The translations under genes were made by a program, and so were the position numbers. From contig JAEXAS010000026.1 in NCBI GenBank assembly GCA_023458095.1, positions 274,799 through 338,798 of the forward strand: 64,000 bases of DNA, in the 5' to 3' direction. This DNA comes from Actinomycetes bacterium. GTDB lineage: Bacteria > Actinomycetota > Actinomycetes > Propionibacteriales > Propionibacteriaceae. The number at the start of each line of letters is the position of its first letter. The first letter of the stretch is position 1. Shown one piece after another: positions 16,736-24,971 of this stretch. The notes under the pieces are model-generated. The model was not told the DNA's origin. It ran no database searches and was given only the letters and a program-made list of their open reading frames with translations.

Positions 16736-17464
16736 ATGGTGGCCTGTGACCGCTGGGAGTCCGCCGGCATTCCGTGTGAGGTCTACACCGCCGCAGCCGC
16801 CGATCTGGCCCCGCTGTCGGAACTGGCCCGTGAGCGGGTCGAGGCTGTGTCGCAGACCTGCCGCGCCCTGCGCGAGGCCGGCACCACGGCAGGCCCGCTG
16901 GGCGACGACCTCATCGATGCTGGGCTGGGCGCCACCCGGCTCAGTGGCGGGGTACTGTCCGGGCTCCTTCCCGACGAGGCGCAGCACGCCCACACCTGCG
17001 TTGAGGCCCGCGCTGCGTTGTCAGGCGGAGACTTCGATCTGACGCCGATCGCACTGGCCTGGGCCGCCGATCGCATCGCGGACGAATCGCTGGGCAATCT
17101 GGGGATCGCCTGCTTGATCAACCTCGACGGCAACCGGTCAGTGCGCGGCTGCCCACCTCCGGGCGGGTGGCAGATCGTGCTGGAGGATGGCCAACCCAGC
17201 ACTCGAGCCCACGCCCCCATTCCGCTGTGGTACGGCGGACTGGCCAGCGTCACCCGACCCACCACCGACTCCACGCACCCACCGTCCGGATCCTGGCGGA
17301 CGGCGACAGTCGCCGCCCCGAGCTGTGAACGGGCCAAGGCAGCGGCCTTGACCGCCCTCGAACTCGGCGACGCGGCACCGCGCTGGCTCACTCAACGCGG
17401 GCTGGCCGCACGCCTGGTGCACACCGGGGGCATCTGTGTCCAAACCCACGGCTGGGCTGTTTGA
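16736..17464 (+). CDS. divergent ApbE-like (FAD:protein FMN transferase-like) protein
   Basis: A 242-residue protein that follows the layout of ApbE but is shorter (usually ~300) and lacks key motifs. PIALAWAADRIADESLGNLGIACLINLDG aligns with the ApbE segment that normally reads D-GGI-KG-A-D ... NLGGD; the Gly-Gly and KG residues and the final Asp are absent. The later ATVAAPSCERAKAAALTALELG matches the T-V-AP-S---AD-L-TAL segment, but the AD metal site is replaced. It may be an inactive paralogue or have another role. No signal peptide or lipobox. The photolyase starts 33 bases downstream. Confidence 0.5.
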   Translation: MVACDRWESAGIPCEVYTAAAADLAPLSELARERVEAVSQTCRALREAGTTAGPLGDDLIDAGLGATRLSGGVLSGLLPDEAQHAHTCVEARAALSGGDFDLTPIALAWAADRIADESLGNLGIACLINLDGNRSVRGCPPPGGWQIVLEDGQPSTRAHAPIPLWYGGLASVTRPTTDSTHPPSGSWRTATVAAPSCERAKAAALTALELGDAAPRWLTQRGLAARLVHTGGICVQTHGWAV

Positions 17465-17496
17465 GCGAAGGCCGCAGAACCGGCATAGTGACCCCC

Positions 17497-18888
17497 ATGG
17501 CCACACTGCTGTGGTTCCGCAGGGATTTACGCACCCTCGACCACCCCGCTTTGACTGCTGCCACCCAATCGGAGACGGTGGCGTGCTTCGTCCTCGATCC
17601 CACCAGGTTCGACCAACTCGGACCGGTGCGATCTGGTTGGCTGGCTGCCAACCTCGTCGCCTTGAACGACTCCCTGTCTGGGCGGCTCTGTCTGCGAATC
17701 GGCGATCCCGCCGCGGTGATCCCAACACTGGCCGCCGAATACGGTGCGACATCGGTTCACGTCAGCGCCGAGACCGAGCCGGCTGGCGCCCACAGCGATG
17801 AACTCCTTCGCAAGGAGTTGCGCAGCAGGGGCGTGCGGTGGGTGACTTCGGGCAGCCCCTATGCGGTGACTCCCGGACGACTGCTGACGAATCGAGGCAC
17901 CGGCTACCAGGTCTTCAGCGGCTACCTGCGCGCGTGGCTGCGGCATGGCTGGCCGGAGCCGGCACCGCTGCCCGCCCTGGAGCAGGTCCAGGGCACGGCA
18001 TCCGATGATGCCGTCTGGGCGCGGGTGCGGTCCGCGATCGCCGCCTGCCCGGTCGAGCTTCCCCCCGCCGGGGAGGACGCGGCACACCACCGCTGGCAGG
18101 AGTTCTTGGATCGACTCGGCGACTACTCCCGGGACCGGGATCGCGTGGACTGGGATGGCACCTCCCTGATGTCTGCCCATCTGGCGATCGGAGCGATCCA
18201 TCCGCGCAGCCTGCTGGCCGACATCGCCGATCGTCAGGACGCCGGCGCAGATCGCTTCCGCTCCGAACTGGCTTGGCGGGAGTTCTACGCCGATGTTCTG
18301 ATGCGACGCCCCGACTCGCTCACCGCGGACCTGAATCCACTACCGCTGGACTATGACCCGCCCGGCGAGCAGTTCCAAGCCTGGCAGCAGGGACGCACCG
18401 GCTACCCGATCGTCGATGCCGGACAGCGCCAACTCCTCGCGACCGGCCAGATGCCGAACCGGGTACGCATGATCAATGCCAGCTTCCTCACCAAGGATCT
18501 GCACCTGTGGTGGCGTCACGGCGCCGAGCACTTCGCCCGGCACCTTCTGGACGCCGACACGGCCAGCAACATCCACAACTGGCAATGGGTGGCTGGCACC
18601 GGAACCGACGCAGCGCCCTACTTCCGGATCTTCAACCCCACCTCGCAAGGGGAGAGCTTCGACCCGGTGGGGGCCTACGTGCGCCCCTGGATACCGGAGT
18701 TGTCCCATCTACGGGGGGCAGAGGTTCACCAACCGTGGTCGACGGCGACGGGCTACTCGCAGGGATACCCGCATCGGATTGTGGACCATGCCGTCGAGCG
18801 GGCGGAGTCCTTGGCGCGATATCAGCAGGCCCGCGAGCACCAGCTCAGCGCCGGAAGTACACCTTTCCAGCCTTCAGATGCCCATTGA
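17497..18888 (+). CDS. phrB: deoxyribodipyrimidine photolyase
   Basis: A 463-residue DNA photolyase of the class I CPD type. It repairs UV pyrimidine dimers using blue light and FADH-. The N-terminal alpha/beta domain (LLWFRRDLRTLDHPAL) binds the antenna chromophore. The C-terminal FAD domain has ELAWREFYADVL, GYPIVDAGQRQLLATGQMPNRVRM, LLDADTASNIHNWQWVAGTG and the NWQW region of the electron-transfer tryptophans. Start taken at MATLLWFRR; a TTG 36 bases upstream adds residues not found in the family. The last 44 bases overlap the convergent deacetylase gene. Confidence 0.95.
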   Translation: MATLLWFRRDLRTLDHPALTAATQSETVACFVLDPTRFDQLGPVRSGWLAANLVALNDSLSGRLCLRIGDPAAVIPTLAAEYGATSVHVSAETEPAGAHSDELLRKELRSRGVRWVTSGSPYAVTPGRLLTNRGTGYQVFSGYLRAWLRHGWPEPAPLPALEQVQGTASDDAVWARVRSAIAACPVELPPAGEDAAHHRWQEFLDRLGDYSRDRDRVDWDGTSLMSAHLAIGAIHPRSLLADIADRQDAGADRFRSELAWREFYADVLMRRPDSLTADLNPLPLDYDPPGEQFQAWQQGRTGYPIVDAGQRQLLATGQMPNRVRMINASFLTKDLHLWWRHGAEHFARHLLDADTASNIHNWQWVAGTGTDAAPYFRIFNPTSQGESFDPVGAYVRPWIPELSHLRGAEVHQPWSTATGYSQGYPHRIVDHAVERAESLARYQQAREHQLSAGSTPFQPSDAH

Positions 18889-19642
18889 AGAGTTCCTCCA
18901 CCGTCACCAGCACATAGCCTTTAGCCTGCAGCCGGCTGATGATTCCCGGTACGGCCGCTCTGGTCGTGGGGTGAATGTCGTGCATCAAGACGATGGAACC
19001 AGGGCGCACCGCTCGCATCACATTGCGGGTCACAGTGGCGGAGTTGCGGTACTTCCAGTCCAAGGTATCGACTGACCACAGCACCGCCGCCGATTGCACC
19101 GAGGTCGCCGCAGCCTTACGCAGGCGAGGGTTGTTCTCACCGTACGGAACCCGGACCAGGTGCGACTTCGTACGCGTGGCTGACCAGATCACCGCTTGCG
19201 TGCGTTTGAGCTCGCGTTTGATCGCCGGAGTGCTCAGCCGGGAGAACATGGCGTGATCCCAGGAGTGATTGCCGATGGCATCGCCGTCGGCCAGCATCCG
19301 GCGCAGCAGGGCAGGGTGCTGCTTGGCCACGCTGCCCAAGACGAAGAAGGTGGCCCGGGCACCCTTCTTCTTCAGGGCATCGAGCACGGCCTTGGTCTGT
19401 GGCACAGGTCCGTCGTCAAAGGTCAGTGCGACGCATTTGACCCGTCGACAATTGACCGGCTTGGTGACCGGCTTGGCACCTGATTTGGCCTCTGGCACCA
19501 GCGGGCTGGCGGCAAGCGCAGCCAGCGGACGAGCGATGCTGGGCGAGGGTGTGACAGGCCGAGCCGGGGTCTGAGCGTAGGCCGAGACGGTCAAAGCCAA
19601 TGCGACGACCCCAGCACCGACCAGATTGACTGCCCGTGACAT
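18845..19642 (-). CDS. secreted polysaccharide deacetylase (NodB domain)
   Basis: A 265-residue exported CE4 deacetylase. Residues 1-24 are a signal peptide, then a Pro/Ala-rich linker. The NodB domain starts at about 66: CVALTFDDGPVP supplies the catalytic base and metal Asp, GNHSWDHAMFS the two metal-binding histidines, VRVPYGENN the fourth motif, VDTLDWK and IVLMHDIH the last two. Such enzymes remove acetyl groups from peptidoglycan or other N-acetylhexosamine polymers outside the cell. All metal ligands are present. Confidence 0.9.
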   Translation of the reverse strand: MSRAVNLVGAGVVALALTVSAYAQTPARPVTPSPSIARPLAALAASPLVPEAKSGAKPVTKPVNCRRVKCVALTFDDGPVPQTKAVLDALKKKGARATFFVLGSVAKQHPALLRRMLADGDAIGNHSWDHAMFSRLSTPAIKRELKRTQAVIWSATRTKSHLVRVPYGENNPRLRKAAATSVQSAAVLWSVDTLDWKYRNSATVTRNVMRAVRPGSIVLMHDIHPTTRAAVPGIISRLQAKGYVLVTVEELFNGHLKAGKVYFRR

Positions 19643-19707
19643 GAAATGCCCTCCCTTGACATCACGATCCTATGTCGTTTGACGAAGACCTGGACCGCCT
19701 TCAGCAG

Positions 19708-20382
19708 CTAACTACCCGAGGGCCCCGGCACCGGGGTCGGAGTGGTGGATTGGACCGTCGGTTCGGGGGTCACGCTGGGAGCAGCCGAAGACTCGGCAGT
19801 GGTCGGACTGGGCTCGGCGCTGGCGGCAACTGTCGTCGTCGTGGTGGCAGTGGCGATGGGCTGGCTGGTCGGGTTCCCGGCAGTGCCCTGCGTCGAAAGA
19901 TGTCCGATGCTGGTGCCGTCAGCCCCGCTGAACGACCGCCCCAGGCCGAGTTCAACCACAGTGATGGAGGCCACGGCGACCACAAAGATCGCTGCGGCAC
20001 TGAGCACCATGCGCTCGATCAGTCGGCGCCGGTTCTGCGGGCGGGGTCGGCGAGCCGAGATCGGCGCGGTCTCATCCACAGCGGTCGGCTCGAGCGGCGG
20101 CACCGCAATGGTCGGCTCAGCCTCGCTGCCTCGACTCCGGCGGATCGCCGCGGCCACGCTTCGGTGGGTGCGATCCAATCCGGCGCTGTACAGCGTCCCC
20201 GCGACGCCACCGATGATGCTGGCCACCGAGGCTCCAATGATGGTTCCCGCGACGCCGAGTTGAGAACCGACGGCCGCCGCGGTCGCTGCCGCCAAGGCAC
20301 CGCCGATGATCTGGGGCACCGAGAAGCTCAGTTTGATCGGCTCTGCAGGTTCTTTTGTTGCGGACTGTCTGTTCTGGCCCAA
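19708..20382 (-). CDS. membrane protein of unknown function with glycine-zipper helices
   Basis: A 224-residue protein. Residues ~20-65 are a glycine/alanine-rich hydrophobic region (IIGGALAAATAAAVGSQLGVAGTIIGAS then IIGGVAGTLYSAG), probably two close helices. A cytoplasmic Arg-rich stretch (RRPRPQNRRRLIERM) precedes a third helix (VLSAAAIFVVAVASITVVEL). The remaining ~75 residues are Thr/Pro/Ser-rich and low in complexity, probably outside. I do not recognise a family. Its neighbours are glycolipid and deacetylase genes, so a cell-envelope role is possible. Confidence 0.65.
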   Translation of the reverse strand: MGQNRQSATKEPAEPIKLSFSVPQIIGGALAAATAAAVGSQLGVAGTIIGASVASIIGGVAGTLYSAGLDRTHRSVAAAIRRSRGSEAEPTIAVPPLEPTAVDETAPISARRPRPQNRRRLIERMVLSAAAIFVVAVASITVVELGLGRSFSGADGTSIGHLSTQGTAGNPTSQPIATATTTTTVAASAEPSPTTAESSAAPSVTPEPTVQSTTPTPVPGPSGS

Positions 20383-20494
20383 AGTCAGGTCACTCCTTCA
20401 GCTCAGCCTTCGACAGTACCTGCCGTCCCCAGCAGTCTCGGCGTGCCCGCTGAACACCGTCGAAACGTCGATTGCCCTTGTGGCGGCCGCAGGA

Positions 20495-21682
20495 CTAACG
20501 CACACCCATCTGGTCGGCGATCACATGAGCGATTTGCCGGGCCGCATTCGGACGGGCGGCGCGGATGCTGGCCTCGGCCGCTTCGGCATAGGCCTGAGGA
20601 TCCTCGATCCAGGTGCGCAGAGTATCGACGACCTCGCGGGGGCGCGGCGCCCAAACACCGGCCTTCTGCTCCACCGCGTATTGCACATTGCCGTCTTCCT
20701 GCCCGTCCAGACGCGCATAGATCACCATGGGCAGTCCGCAGATGAAGCCCTCGCTGATCGAACCCGGCCCGGCCTTGGTGACCAGCATGTCGGCGGCCGA
20801 CATGAACGCCGGCATCTCTTTGGTGAAGCCGTACAGATGCACCGGAATGTTCCACTCCACGCGGCTCAGGTCAGCGCGAAGCTCCTCGTTGCGTCCGCAG
20901 ATGACCACCAGGGAGGCATTCAACTTGGCATCGTTGATGGCCTTCACCACGCGCCGCACCGGACCCATACCGTCCCCACCGCTGACCATCAAGATCACCG
21001 GGCGGTCGTTGGCCCAGCCGTGCTCGGCCCGCCACTTCTCCCGATCCGGAATGGGATTGTTGAACGCGTCCGAAACCGGCAGCCCGATCACGCGCAGATT
21101 ACCCTCGGCGATGCCGTACTCAATGGCCTTCTGCCGGGCTTCCTCAGTGGCCACCACCACCAGATCGGCGCGCCGATCGAACCAGAAGGCGTGGGTCGAG
21201 ACCAGATCGGTCACCACGGTGATGTAGGGACGCGGCGCCCGCCGCATCGCCCGCATGATGGTGGAGTTCACCAGCGGATGTACCGACACGATCAGGTCGG
21301 CTGGGTTTTCCCTGAGCAGCCGCCGGGTGGCCCGACGCACATAGGGGTAGGCCATCGTGGAGACAGCCTTGCTGCGTCCGCGCCCGTCGGATGCCTTCCA
21401 CGACAGTCCCCAAGCCTTGGGCACCCGCGAGATCGGCGGATAGAGCTCCGGGGCGAACTTCAGCGGGCTCGGATAGTACTCGCGGAAGAAGTCGACCATG
21501 CTGGTTTCGAACCGGCCCGGAAATTCCAACGACAAAGCCTCAACCAAAGCCTCCGTCGCGGATCGGTGCCCACCTCCGGTATCGGAGAATAGGAACAGCA
21601 CCTTCCGTTTCGGGTCCGGCTGTGACCCTTCGCTCATCTCTGACTCCTGTGGAGCTTCGGACGGCTCCGGTTCACTCAGCAT
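20495..21682 (-). CDS. MGDG-synthase-type glycosyltransferase (diacylglycerol glucosyl/galactosyltransferase family)
   Basis: A ~395-residue GT28-type GT-B enzyme, of the class that puts a sugar on diacylglycerol. The N-terminal domain has the family mark LFLFSDTGGGHRSATEAL, and the C-terminal nucleotide-sugar site reads MLVTKAGPGSISEGFICGLPMVIY. The protein lacks membrane helices and would act at the inner leaflet. The start is the ATG at MLSEPEPS, with GGAG 7 bases before it; a GTG 12 bases upstream is less likely. Glycolipids made by such enzymes anchor lipoglycans or replace phospholipids. The donor sugar cannot be told from sequence. Confidence 0.8.
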   Translation of the reverse strand: MLSEPEPSEAPQESEMSEGSQPDPKRKVLFLFSDTGGGHRSATEALVEALSLEFPGRFETSMVDFFREYYPSPLKFAPELYPPISRVPKAWGLSWKASDGRGRSKAVSTMAYPYVRRATRRLLRENPADLIVSVHPLVNSTIMRAMRRAPRPYITVVTDLVSTHAFWFDRRADLVVVATEEARQKAIEYGIAEGNLRVIGLPVSDAFNNPIPDREKWRAEHGWANDRPVILMVSGGDGMGPVRRVVKAINDAKLNASLVVICGRNEELRADLSRVEWNIPVHLYGFTKEMPAFMSAADMLVTKAGPGSISEGFICGLPMVIYARLDGQEDGNVQYAVEQKAGVWAPRPREVVDTLRTWIEDPQAYAEAAEASIRAARPNAARQIAHVIADQMGVR

Positions 21683-21725
21683 GGCAGACTCCACAGACTA
21701 GGCACATCGACCGGTCGGCCTTTGG

Positions 21726-22835
21726 TCAGCCGGCGAAGCGAACCTTCGAGGCGAAGGTGGGCAACTCGACATAGGTGCGCCCCGGCGCGATCTTCAACGG
21801 GCTGCCGTCGGCGAGTTTGAAGACGAACGGCTGGTTCACTTCGCCCTTGGTCCAGGTCCCGGAGACGTATTTGCCACCATGGGCGTAGAAGAACTTCCCA
21901 GAAGCGTTGATGATCTTGTAGATCCGCTCGGCGTGCGATCCGCCCTTGGTGACCTTGCCATCGTGGGTGATCCGCCCCTCCAAAGTCTCGGAGAAGATGA
22001 TCAGCACGTTGTCGGCGGTCACCCGGGAGCCATCCTTCAACACATGCTTGCCCCAGGGCTGGCTGCGCAGGTAGAGACCTTTTTTCTCATCCCAGGTGTA
22101 CTTCATCTCGTAGGTCATCCGCTGCATCCACGGGATCGCAATCGACGCGGCCGGCTGCCCGCTCGTGGTGCTCACCTCGGCATCGTTGGCAGCCCAAGGG
22201 AAGTAGGGCTGTTGCGGCCCATCCTGAAACTCCTTGGTCAGTTTGGCCAGCAGTGGCGGTTGCGCGATGACGCTGCGGAAGCTCGCCACCGAATTGTCAT
22301 GGACGTAGGCATCGCCAGGAACGGTGATATCCACCCACTTGGTCACCAGGTACTTGCTGAAACCAGCCATGTACTTCAGCACCCAGTCGGTGCCACCGGA
22401 GCTTCCGATGATCCCGGTGATCGGTGATAGCAGTGGTGCATCCACCGGGCGCATGGACCGTACCGAGGCTTCTTGCTTGGCGTAGGTGGTGTGGAATACC
22501 GGCACCAGCCGGGTCTCGGATTCGCCGGTGGGGCTGTCGTGATAGGCATCACACTGGACGAAGACGATGTCGGCATCGTTCAGCCCGCGGTTGAGCGGGT
22601 CCTTCTTGGTGGCTGCGGCCTTCACCGCGACCGCAATTCGCTTGGGATCGTCACCGGCAGCCAGCGGCTTGCCGGTCAACGGCCAGCGTGGCGTGGTGTC
22701 GACACTGGGCGTCGGGGAGGCGGACGGCGCCGGTGTCTGGCTGCCACCCGGGGGCTGTGCACTGCATCCCACAACGGCTGCCCCGGCGATTCCGAGAGTG
22801 CCCACCATGACCGTGCGACGGCTGACCGAATCCAT
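21726..22835 (-). CDS. DUF3048 (YerB-type) lipoprotein exported with a twin-arginine signal
   Basis: A ~369-residue exported protein. SRRTVMVGTLGIAGAAVVGC combines a twin-arginine motif with a lipobox, so it is probably exported by Tat and lipid-anchored. After a Pro/Ser/Thr linker come the two halves of DUF3048: WPLTGKPLAAGDDPKRIAVAVK and NRGLNDADIVF ... ETRLVPVFHTTY ... SVRSMRPVDAPLL. Start taken at MDSVSRRT, 6 bases after AAGGG. The family is common in Gram-positive bacteria and its biochemical function is not established. Confidence 0.8.
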   Translation of the reverse strand: MDSVSRRTVMVGTLGIAGAAVVGCSAQPPGGSQTPAPSASPTPSVDTTPRWPLTGKPLAAGDDPKRIAVAVKAAATKKDPLNRGLNDADIVFVQCDAYHDSPTGESETRLVPVFHTTYAKQEASVRSMRPVDAPLLSPITGIIGSSGGTDWVLKYMAGFSKYLVTKWVDITVPGDAYVHDNSVASFRSVIAQPPLLAKLTKEFQDGPQQPYFPWAANDAEVSTTSGQPAASIAIPWMQRMTYEMKYTWDEKKGLYLRSQPWGKHVLKDGSRVTADNVLIIFSETLEGRITHDGKVTKGGSHAERIYKIINASGKFFYAHGGKYVSGTWTKGEVNQPFVFKLADGSPLKIAPGRTYVELPTFASKVRFAG

Positions 22836-23036
22836 CTTGCGCCCTTCATCCAAGCTCTGCCGCGGTAGTGTCGGCGAGCGAAACCACCCGCAATCCTAGA
22901 GCCCTGCTAAAGCGGACAAAAACCCGCATTGCCACCTGGGTTGTGTGATGAATATCACCTCGGATGCGCGCCAGCCCCTCGCAGAACGCGCCCGGCATGA
23001 CAGGATTGAGGCACCAGCCACGAATTCGGAGGATCT

Positions 23037-23723
23037 ATGACCAGCCGAGCCGAACGGCGTGAGATCACGCAGCGCGCGATTCTTGACGCCAGCAGTCGGC
23101 TACTTGCGGCAGGTGGGCAGGAAGCGCTCACCGTCCGCGGGCTAGCCAGGGAACTCAACCTGGTTCCGTCTGCCCTGTACCGCTATGTCGCCAGCCGCGA
23201 GGAACTGCTCAACATTCTGTTTCACCATGCCTACAACGACATGGCGGATTCGGTCGAGGCGGCGCACGACGCCGTGCCGGCCGAGGACCTTCGCGGACGG
23301 TGGCGAGCCTTCGCCTATGCCCTGCGGACCTGGAGCCTGGAGCATCCTCATGAGTGGGTGCTCATCAATGGCACTCCGCCTCGGGACTACAAGGTGCCGG
23401 CCAGCGAGACGATGACCTCCGGCATTCGCCTGCACATGTTGCTCGTTCGCCTCGGGGCAGATATCGAAGCCTCCGGCCAGATGATCAAGCTGCCGCCGAT
23501 CCCGGATACGGTCGACGTGTCCCGCCTGGAGGAGTTCCTTGCGTCGACCGGCAAGACGCTGCGGGTCGAGACCGTGGTGACCGGTGTGGCTGCCTGGCAC
23601 ATGTTGTCCGGCATCCTGTTCACCGAGCGTTTCGGCTTCTGGGGCAACGACATGATCGACCCCGCCGACTACTACGACTTGATCGTGGCCAACAGCGAGC
23701 GGCTGATCTTCGGCCCGATCTAA
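23037..23723 (+). CDS. TetR-family transcriptional regulator with WHG-type C-terminal domain
   Basis: A 228-residue regulator. Residues 9-55 form the TetR helix-turn-helix (TQRAILDASSRLLAAGGQEALTV, LARELNLVPSALYRYVASREEL). The C-terminal ligand domain resembles the WHG group. GGAGGATCT precedes the start. No adjacent divergent target gene is obvious. Its stop codon overlaps the end of the convergent Dabb gene by 4 bases. Ligand unknown. Confidence 0.85.
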   Translation: MTSRAERREITQRAILDASSRLLAAGGQEALTVRGLARELNLVPSALYRYVASREELLNILFHHAYNDMADSVEAAHDAVPAEDLRGRWRAFAYALRTWSLEHPHEWVLINGTPPRDYKVPASETMTSGIRLHMLLVRLGADIEASGQMIKLPPIPDTVDVSRLEEFLASTGKTLRVETVVTGVAAWHMLSGILFTERFGFWGNDMIDPADYYDLIVANSERLIFGPI

Positions 23724-24022
23724 ACCTCGTAGTCGACACACACCCGCTCGGTGCGAACCTGAGTGATGAAATGCCCGACCGCGACGTGGTCTGGGTGAGT
23801 GGCGTAGGCGCGCAGATCCTCGCCGGTAGCGAACTCGGAGTACAGCACCAGGTCGTAGCTGTGCTCGAGGGGCTCGCTGGGTAGCGCGACCTCGAGGGTC
23901 AGCATGCCCGGCACCAGACCTCGCAAAGCGTTGAGACGGTCCGCGGCCAGGGCCAGGTTGGTGGCCTTGTCCGCATCAGCGGCGTGGTCGGCGAAGTTCC
24001 ACATGACGATGTGTTTGATCAC
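23720..24022 (-). CDS. Dabb (stress-responsive A/B barrel) family protein
   Basis: A 100-residue ferredoxin-like alpha/beta barrel protein. MIKHIVMWNF begins the first strand with the family histidine, and LEHSYDLVLYSEFATGEDLRAYATHPDHVAV is the hallmark Dabb stretch. Members form dimers and include small enzymes and stress proteins. No partner gene suggests a substrate here. Confidence 0.85.
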   Translation of the reverse strand: MIKHIVMWNFADHAADADKATNLALAADRLNALRGLVPGMLTLEVALPSEPLEHSYDLVLYSEFATGEDLRAYATHPDHVAVGHFITQVRTERVCVDYEV

Positions 24023-24117
24023 CCGACCAGCTTAGAAGCGACCGTCGCGGCACCCCGCACCCAGCCGAAGGACGAGAGCCCGATTGGGTTGAGGAGCCGC
24101 ATCACCCCCAGGCGGCC

Positions 24118-24885
24118 TCAGCCGAGCGGCCCCAGGGAGAAGCTGGCCAGCATCTCGTTGGGACGGGTCTGGGTTCCGTGCTGCTGGGTGAATGCGGCCG
24201 TGCCGTCGGTGCCACACAGGCTCAGGATGCGATCCGGGCCGCCGGGATGGCGGTCGATCCAGGACGTGAGGTCGTAGACCTTGCCGTCAATCGCTACCCA
24301 GCAGGACGTGCGCGAGGCATGCTCACGCACCTCGGCCATGGTGTAGCTCTTCGGGGACGCCGCCGGGCTGCTGCTCACCGTAGGGCTGGCGGCAGCAGAA
24401 GGCTGGACGGGGTTGATCTGGTCCGCCCACACTGCGGTGGCACCGGCGTGGCCCACCAGCACGGTCAGCACCACGACGGCGAGCGACAAGGCCACCGCCA
24501 AACCACCGACCAGCCTCGCGGCGAGCGAAGTGACATCAGCGGCATCAGCTCTGCGTTGAAGCCAGAACCAGATCGCCGAGACCACGAAAGCCACCAGCGC
24601 CACCGGCACCAGCACATCGGCGAGCTGCTGGTGTTGAGCCGGCAGCCCAACCCGAGCGGCCAAGGCCTCGCCGGATTCCTTGGCCACCACGCCAGCCACA
24701 GCGCCGGCGGCGATGGCAATCATGGTGAGCCAGCCGTACTGCCTGCGCCAGCGCGGCACGAAGTAGATGACGATGAGGGCGATCGCCGAGACGGGCAGCA
24801 GGATGACCGCGGCATGAACCACCAGGGGATGGACGGGAAGGCCTGCGATCGTGTCGAACAGGCCCGATTCCAGAAGAAGTGCCAT
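24118..24885 (-). CDS. DUF2231 membrane domain fused to a cytochrome b5-like heme domain
   Basis: A 255-residue protein of two parts. Residues ~10-150 form four membrane helices of the DUF2231 type (GLPVHPLVVHAAVILLPVSA), with histidines in or near the first helix. After a Ser/Pro/Ala linker, residues 180-240 form a cytochrome b5-like domain: YTMAEVREHASRTSCWVAIDGKVYDLTSWIDRHPGG with axial His213, and His236 in FTQQHGT as the second ligand. A b-type heme at the membrane surface suggests electron transfer. The FprA-type reductase gene lies upstream on the same strand, 86 bases away, a possible electron source by context only. Confidence 0.82.
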   Translation of the reverse strand: MALLLESGLFDTIAGLPVHPLVVHAAVILLPVSAIALIVIYFVPRWRRQYGWLTMIAIAAGAVAGVVAKESGEALAARVGLPAQHQQLADVLVPVALVAFVVSAIWFWLQRRADAADVTSLAARLVGGLAVALSLAVVVLTVLVGHAGATAVWADQINPVQPSAAASPTVSSSPAASPKSYTMAEVREHASRTSCWVAIDGKVYDLTSWIDRHPGGPDRILSLCGTDGTAAFTQQHGTQTRPNEMLASFSLGPLG

Positions 24886-24971
24886 ATTCCAACGCTAGGT
24901 GGCACCGGCGTCCAACGGTCCGCCTGGGGGCCAAAGTTCCTACCCAGTCCTGTTTGGGGAGCTGCCCCGGA

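Noticed and set aside
20306..21592. Open frame (428 codons) opposite the glycosyltransferase gene
   Set aside because: Composition (His, Gln, Arg-rich) is that of an antisense frame, and the minus-strand gene has clear GT28 motifs.
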